64,000 nucleotides of DNA from Macrostomum hystrix (lineage: Eukaryota; Platyhelminthes; Macrostomidae). The position numbers were made by a program, and so were the translations under genes. Position 1 is the first letter of the stretch; each line of letters begins with the position of its first letter. Of this stretch, positions 58,440 to 64,000 are shown piece after piece. The stretch covers positions 5,193,501-5,257,500 of the forward strand of contig CATNEN010000003.1 of NCBI GenBank assembly GCA_950097015.1, read 5' to 3'. The notes below the pieces were generated by a model. The model saw nothing but the letters and a program-made list of their open reading frames with translations, made no database searches and was not told the DNA's origin.

Positions 58440-59300
58440 TATTAAAAATGCCATAATTAATCTGTCAAACAAGCCTTCCCATTCTTCAGGACATTTATAC
58501 AGATAGCATTCAAGAATTATGACAATTTATCCATTTGAAAGTAGCCAAGTGAAAAACTTGCCAAAAGTTGACTAATGCACACATGCAGCTTCGTACGTGT
58601 GTCATAATTAGACTCAGTATAAGTACTGTACATGTGATAGCTTAGTGCATACTTTGGCGTGTTAACACTACAGTACAATTTTAACGAACACTTAAAATAG
58701 GCTTTCACAATGGGTGACGCAGACATTTTCCAACTAAGCGCACGCAGCAGTGCATTAATTTTGCAGATGTGAAAACAGCTAGTCTGCAAATTAAGTACTG
58801 GGTCATGCTACGAGCGCATATACACAATTTCGCGCACGAATTCCAAGTTTATTATTTGCTTACGCAGGTGTTGTTTTCACATCAGCGCGACTGCAATCAA
58901 GCACACGTACTGCAGGATTGATGTTTGACGTCAACATATCTTTAAATTACACACAGCGCCCATTTATACAAAATGGAATGGAATTTCTTGTCGCCGAGGA
59001 TGCGGCAGCGCTAATTGGCGCATTTGCGTCAGAGATATTGTACTAAATTGGTGGATGTGCCTCTATACTGTACATCAAAACTAAACTTCTTTTTCAGATG
59101 TCAATCGAGGAAGTTCATTTATTCAGCAATTTCTTCACCCGAAAAACCTGTCTTACACTTTTTCTATTGAAGAAGTAGCAATTTAACAGCTTTTCTACTG
59201 GGTCTTCCTTGTATGCTATTTAACTCGTTGTAAAGAGCTAAGACTAGAAGGTCGAAGATTTGATTACGGACTCCATTTAAACAATTCTATTAGAACACAC
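58440..59300. other. Unique sequence, no gene recognised
   Basis: The minus-strand frame at 58517-58789 has no domain and no supporting splice signals. Confidence 0.4.
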
Positions 59301-59317
59301 AGCAATTAGCTATAGAG

Positions 59318-59445
59318 CAGAGGTCGGCAAACTCCGACCCGAGGGCCAGATGCGGCCCTCGAAGTTCCTATCCTGTTTTATCTTTCCCGTCTCATTTCTA
59401 CAGTCAATGCGGCCCGCTGTCGTTTGTAAGTTCTGCCGACCCCTG
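59318..59445. mobile_element. Short hAT-type MITE without internal array
   Basis: The ends CAGAGGTCGGCAAACTCCG and, inverted, CAGGGGTCGGCAGAACTT match the 47.7-kb MITE. The flanks AGCTATAG and AGCTACAG are a probable 8-bp duplication, again with two extra bases on the left. The interior has one copy of the sequence that is tandemly repeated at 47.8-48.2 kb. Confidence 0.8.
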
Positions 59446-59487
59446 AGCTACAGTAATTATTAAGAATACGGTAGGAGCCAGACCAGT

Positions 59488-59515
59488 CCATGGACTGAAC
59501 ACCGCTGTGGCTGTG
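59488..59515 (+). mobile_element. SINE family A core fragment
   Basis: AGTCCATGGACTGAACACCG matches the SINE core, followed by CTGTGGCTGTGCT, as in the 49.7-kb copy inverted. Confidence 0.45.
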
Positions 59516-59519
59516 CTTT

Positions 59520-60695
59520 CGTTGGCAAATCAATTAATGTACATTGAGCCTGAAAACTAGACAGTAAATTAATGAACATTTGTGTATTACCCATGTATTA
59601 CCTTGATCTTCTAAGCAGGAGTTCGACTTGTTAAAAGCAAAAATCTATTTGAAAAAGCCTACCCTGTACATGAAACGAGAGAAAATTGCAGACGTAAGCC
59701 ACAAGAAAAGCATAAATACGATTTTGTTTTTCCGAAACCGTTTTTAATTATTTAAATTGGCCATGTCAAGACAAGGCTCACTATAGAGCAAAACAATACG
59801 CTCGCTTATTCAGACTCGTTAATTTGTTGACACTTTATTGCCACGTTTATTGAGAAAACCAATAAAATGATGGAACAAAGTTGCAGTAGGAAAACTACAC
59901 TTTAACGCCAGTGTTACTAACAGTAGCTAAAAAATTATTTTCAGAAAAATTATTAAAAAATTCAAGGGGAAAAAGCAAGGACAGGGCTGATACAACATTT
60001 AAGTATGATTAGGATAACAAGGATGCTAAGGAAAATAGGATAAACAAATTGAAAAAGGAAGTGGTACAGGGAGAATACTTAGGTGCACTAGACTGGGTGG
60101 GAGAAGTGTTAAAATTAACAAAGCCGAATATTTTGAGCTTTATAAGGTCTAGAAGCTGCAGAACAGGATTACAGAAATTTGCAAGCGAGCAAAATTTATT
60201 AATAAATAATAAATAAAGTTCAGGGGAGAGAATAGAATAACTGCAAACGGCGCCCAAAAAAACATTGCAACAGCATTTTTGTGTCAAGTTACCCATGTTT
60301 AATAGCCCTATAAATTGGGAAAACTAAGAATTGGGAAATTATTACAAGGATATTACATGAGACAAAAAAGGATGGCTGACATAAAAATACGAACCGAGCC
60401 TGTTGACTGTTGTTGCGTCCAAAATAGGTGCAAAGTTTAATAATTACGTCAATTTTAGAAATGGTGATAGAAACACGATATTAAGGGGCATGCCCGAGAC
60501 GTTTAGTTTCAGACAGGATTTTGTTAGTACTGGCCGGAGTACTTCTTCACGCTGAAATAATGAATAGGGGACGCAGCAGCGATATTAAAATGAGCGGTTG
60601 ATTAAAATACGAGAATTAATAATATAGTAGCAAATTGATATGCATTCGCTAATTGACTTGAGCTTGTAAATAATAATAATAAAGATAATAGTCGA
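59520..60695. other. AT-rich sequence, no gene recognised
   Basis: The minus-strand frame at 60009-60296 is AT-rich and unsupported. Confidence 0.4.
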
Positions 60696-60699
60696 TTAC

Positions 60700-60955
60700 A
60701 CCAAATCAGACCAGATCTGCAGCCGTAGCTATTATGCGGCTCATATGAAGTCTGCTTACGTCAGTTCAGTCCATGGACAGGGAGGACGCCACGCTAAGTT
60801 ATAATTACCACAGCTTATTCTGGTACCCATTCAACAGGCAGGTCAGTGAAAGCAATGCACCCGGGTGAAAGAGTCCTGCTGAAGGACACAAATTGTTCCA
60901 GTGGAGTCGGGAATCGAACCCTTAACCTTAAAGTTTGAGTCCGATGCTCCAAGAA
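60700..60955 (-). mobile_element. tRNA-derived SINE family A
   Basis: On the minus strand: AAGGGTTCGATTCCCGACTC (B box), AACAATTTGTGTCC, then the body with TGTCCATGGACTGAACTGAC. The A-box end abuts a family B body. Confidence 0.82.
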
Positions 60956-60956
60956 C

Positions 60957-61185
60957 TGGCACATCATATGGTGACACTAGAACCGCAGTCAGAGGTAGGC
61001 AATTTTTCCCTTCCCGTTGACTCCTAAGCCAAACGCACACAGATACCGTACGCAGGCAAACACTCACACAGGGTGTACATCTGCCTTGACTTTCTCATCG
61101 TCAGGCTGTGTACACTCCTCGGCATTTAAGAGCGTAAATCGCACGACAAGCCTAAAAGGCCTTTTCTCTGCAGCTGCAGCAAGTT
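60957..61185 (-). mobile_element. SINE family B body
   Basis: On the minus strand: GCTTGTCGTGCGATTTACGC, GAGAAAGTCAAGGCAGATGT and AGGAGTCAACGGGAAGG, as at 4.8 and 6.9 kb. It directly follows the family A copy. Confidence 0.75.
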
Positions 61186-61189
61186 ATAG

Positions 61190-61870
61190 GCTACAAATAC
61201 AACTTGTGAATTCTAACAAGTGATGATTGAGTGCATCTTGTGCAGTAGTGCAAGTTTCACATTGCTTAGTTACGAAACACAACATAGAAGTCATTGTTAT
61301 ATTGAGTAACAAAAAACTACAAATACAAAAACCGTTGCTTTCAGGCAGCAAACGCGGAAGACAGTAACAATTGGCCCTAACTATAGTAAGCGAATGCATT
61401 AAGATCCCATTGCCAGATGTTAAGGCACGACATGCTCTGCAAATATCGCACACAAAACTGTTTTAAGTAGACTTCGCATTCTAATTACTTCGGCAATCAA
61501 GGGCATGAGCGGCAGTGTTTAGAGACGCAAAGTTACGCGAGTTATTTGGTGTGATATTATATTCAGCAGAGGGATCATGCGCGATGGGAAATAATGCAAC
61601 GATGAGCCAATAAATTTGGCTCTACTTAAGTCATAGAGCAGGACAACTATCACTGGTCTTCCACGCCAACCAAGCCATTTTTAATCGAATTTGAACTTGA
61701 AATCTAGGGCTAGGGGACATATATTAGGTTAAATAGGATTTTAACAACACTTTCAACACAACATCGAAGTTTAGTAACAAAACGCGCGTCAGTGATATGC
61801 ACGCTACGTTCATGCTACTTATTAGTAGACCAGGCATTAGACAGAAGTTGCTTAGGCCATCATAATAAAA
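61190..61870. other. Region downstream of the hnRNP K exons
   Basis: No gene recognised. If the donor at 61884 is used, a short terminal hnRNP K exon must lie here or further left; I could not identify it. Confidence 0.4.
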
Positions 61871-61880
61871 GTTGAACTAC

Positions 61881-63771
61881 TTACCACATCTGCAACAGAT
61901 ACTGGGCATTCTGAATCTGCTCCTGGGTGCCGCGAATAGTAATGATGCGATCCTGGCCGGGCTCGCCGCGGTCAATTTTTATATCGGCGCCGGATTCCAT
62001 TCGAATCTGTTTGATGCGCTGACCGCCGCGACCCATGATAGAACCGGTCAGAGAGTCCGGAATAGAAACCTACAATAATGAAAAAGGAAAAAATACGTAA
62101 AAAAGAAATCCATACTACTTAGCAGCAATAAATTAAGGTAGTAAGAAAAACTTGCTAAGATGCTGACGAAACATCCGTCAGTATTGCCTTAAAACATATT
62201 CTCTACCGTCACATCGACATATATCCACAAGTTCATAATAATCTTATTGCTAAATAAGCTAATCTGAATCAAACTTCCACAACCCAAGCGGCCTTCAGTA
62301 ACATTTTGGATTCTCTCATTGGTGTTAAACTTAATTAAAACAGCAGGTAGGGATTGGGATTTTTACCTGTTGAGTAGTCTCGATACCACGCGGCGCACCG
62401 GGCCTGGGACCGCCGAAGGCTCCGGGCGGCGGCGGGGGCAAACCCGGCTGCATTCCGGCGCCCATAGGGCCGCCGGCGCCTAGCTGCGGCCCGCCGCGTT
62501 GCATAGCCTGAGCAGCCTGTGGCAGGCCAGCACGCATGTGATGCTGTGGACCGGCGGCGCCGGCTCCTCCGTAGCCAACTGGACCGGCGCCCATGCCGCC
62601 CATGCCGTCGGGTCGGCCGGCGCGTCCGCCGCCGCCCACCCAGCCGCCGTATTGTTCGGCGTTGAATTCGTCGAAATTTCTGGCATCGTAATTGGCTAGT
62701 TGTCCCTTTGGTGGAGCGCCCTCCAGCAGTTCTTGAATCATGCGCACTGATTTTAGTAGATCTTCTGGCGCGCCAACCAATTGCACAACGCGATCGGTTG
62801 AGACTGGGCAGGTGACGGAATAAACCTGGAGAATTTTATTTGCAGGGCAATGAATTAATTACCCTGTTCGACTTTATGAACAGATGTTAAGTCTGATTAG
62901 CTTTTTTACAGGCTGAGTAAAATGCTCAGTGTGAGAGCTATAGATTTTCGACTAGGTCGGGGAGTTGGAATTCTAGCTTGAGACCAAAATTTGTTAATCT
63001 AGCGTTTTCTACTAGCAATAGAACAGCTGGCATTCAGCGAATTTTGACTACCGGAAGTACTAGAACAAGCTACGTGTGCTCAGAATGCATGATACTATCT
63101 AGCTAGAAAAAAACTACAAAATACCCTGTAAAAAATTCGGCTGCTTTTTCGTGCAAAATAGGAGTGGAATATACCAAAATCCCCCCTATCTCGCAAAAGT
63201 TAAAGAAACCACCCAGGAAGCAGCCGATGTGATCGTAAATTGTGCGGAAACCGCCGAAAAATCACCAGAACCAGCGGCGCATGGGACAACCAGAGAATTA
63301 TTTACGGTCGATTCCTCGGCGGTTTCTGAGCATGGAATCTCAGGAACTGGAGGATTCTTTGGTTGATTCCATTTCGCCACCAAGAAGCACCCAGAAACCG
63401 CCCAGTTGGACAGATTCCAAGCATGGAATCATTGGATTGGTCTGTTTCCAGCGTTTGGCTGTTTCTTTTTCTGGAAACACCGCAGATTCCAACTGGAATC
63501 ACCCAAAGAAACGTCTTAATTTTTTAGCGGGTATCTTACCTTGAGCGATCTTAGTCTCGATTCCTCGCGCAGCTCCTTGATCTTGGCGCCGGCTTTGCCA
63601 ATAACGCAGCCAGCCTGAGACTGGTGCACCAGTAGGCGCATATCAATATCGCCCGTGTTGCTAACGGCACCCTGGTGAGAATCGCGTCCAGCTGATTCTT
63701 CTAGAAGAGCATTGAACAGTTCGCGCAGAATGTTCTGTATAGTATCCGGCTCGCCTTCCAGAGTGAACACA
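61881..63771 (-). CDS. HNRNPK: hnRNP K homologue (KH-domain RNA-binding protein), 3' part
   Basis: Poly(C)-binding KH protein acting in splicing, transport and transcription. Three exons are visible: 63771-63540, 62825-62367 and 62069-61885 (GT-AG; phases agree). The 5' part with KH1 lies beyond the right edge. KH2: [29 protein letters not shown], then (next exon) [16 protein letters not shown] Gly/Pro-rich linker replaces the RGG region. KH3: [53 protein letters not shown]. The GxxG loop of KH3 is GRGG rather than the usual GKGG. At the end the sequence reads ATGTGGTAAGTAG: either a TAA stop at 61883-61881, or a strong donor with one more short exon, as vertebrate proteins have about 12 more residues. 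Confidence 0.92.
62826..63539. other. hnRNP K intron
   Basis: About 710 bp. It contains several GGAATC or GATTCC motifs at 63330-63500 (for example GATTCCAAGCATGGAATC) that suggest an old palindromic element. Plus-strand frames here are not supported. Confidence 0.45.
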
Positions 63772-63896
63772 CTTTAGGAGTCGGCGGGTACAGTTAAAGG
63801 GAGGGGAGAAATCAATTAGACTTTAGCCACTTTCTTTTCTTAGATATATATTAACAATGTTAAGGGTTTTGCTATTATCTATTTTGCTATTTTGGG

Positions 63897-64000
63897 TGAC
63901 CACAGAATCCCATTTTCAACTTTTAAAATTATTTAACCAGGTATAAACATATGAATGTAGAATTTCAAAACTAATTGAAATTTTAAGAATTCTGTGGTCA
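63897..64000. repeat. Inverted repeat at the right edge, possible small MITE
   Basis: TGACCACAGAAT at 63897-63908 is the exact reverse complement of ATTCTGTGGTCA at 63989-64000. The interior is AT-rich. The window ends at the arm, so flanks cannot be checked. Confidence 0.5.

Noticed and set aside
59225-59300. Possible tRNA-like relic (GAAGGTCGAAGATTTGATTAC)
   Set aside because: The B-box match is too weak and there is no A box or SINE body.

Overview
This window is eukaryotic and almost certainly from a flatworm. Coding exons are split by GT-AG introns, and a gene at 30.8-33.8 kb joins EF-hands to a dynein-light-chain-like domain, an architecture known from the platyhelminth tegument-allergen-like (TAL) family. 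The heavy load of tandem repeats would suit a free-living flatworm such as Macrostomum, but that genus is only an inference.

Layout, left to right. 1.2-11.2 kb (minus): an eight-exon gene for the large subunit of the cleavage and polyadenylation specificity factor (CPSF1/CPSF160), with a long Gln/Met/Pro-rich N-terminal extension. 13.4-20.7 kb (minus): a four-exon gene for ribophorin II (RPN2), whose second intron holds a 4.6-kb minisatellite. 21.8-23.5 kb: a 5'-truncated LINE with a clear 12-bp target-site duplication. 25.8-28.6 kb (minus): a myosin motor with one IQ motif and a C-terminal SH2 domain. 30.8-33.8 kb (minus): the TAL-type gene, both introns filled by minisatellites. 34.1-35.7 kb: an apparently complete Tc1/mariner-like transposon. 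36-46 kb: mostly minisatellites, with a weak candidate plus-strand gene. 46.2-47.6 kb (plus): a class A peptide-type GPCR. 50.5-52.8 kb (minus): a four-exon stomatin-family gene. 56.4-56.8 kb (plus): a small intronless gene resembling immediate-early response (IER) proteins. 61.9-64 kb (minus): the 3' part of an hnRNP K homologue, running off the right edge.

Tandem arrays cover roughly 18 kb, more than a quarter of the window. Several show higher-order structure. Separate arrays share core motifs, and three sit inside or grow out of recognisable mobile elements (two hAT-type MITEs and a tRNA-derived SINE). Two tRNA-headed SINE families are scattered through introns and intergenic DNA.

The conserved genes are functionally unrelated housekeeping and signalling genes: mRNA 3'-end formation (CPSF1), ER N-glycosylation (RPN2), RNA binding (hnRNP K), membrane scaffolding (stomatin), motor, calcium-binding and receptor genes. 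I see no pathway cluster. The novelty lies mainly in repeat biology and in unusual protein architectures.
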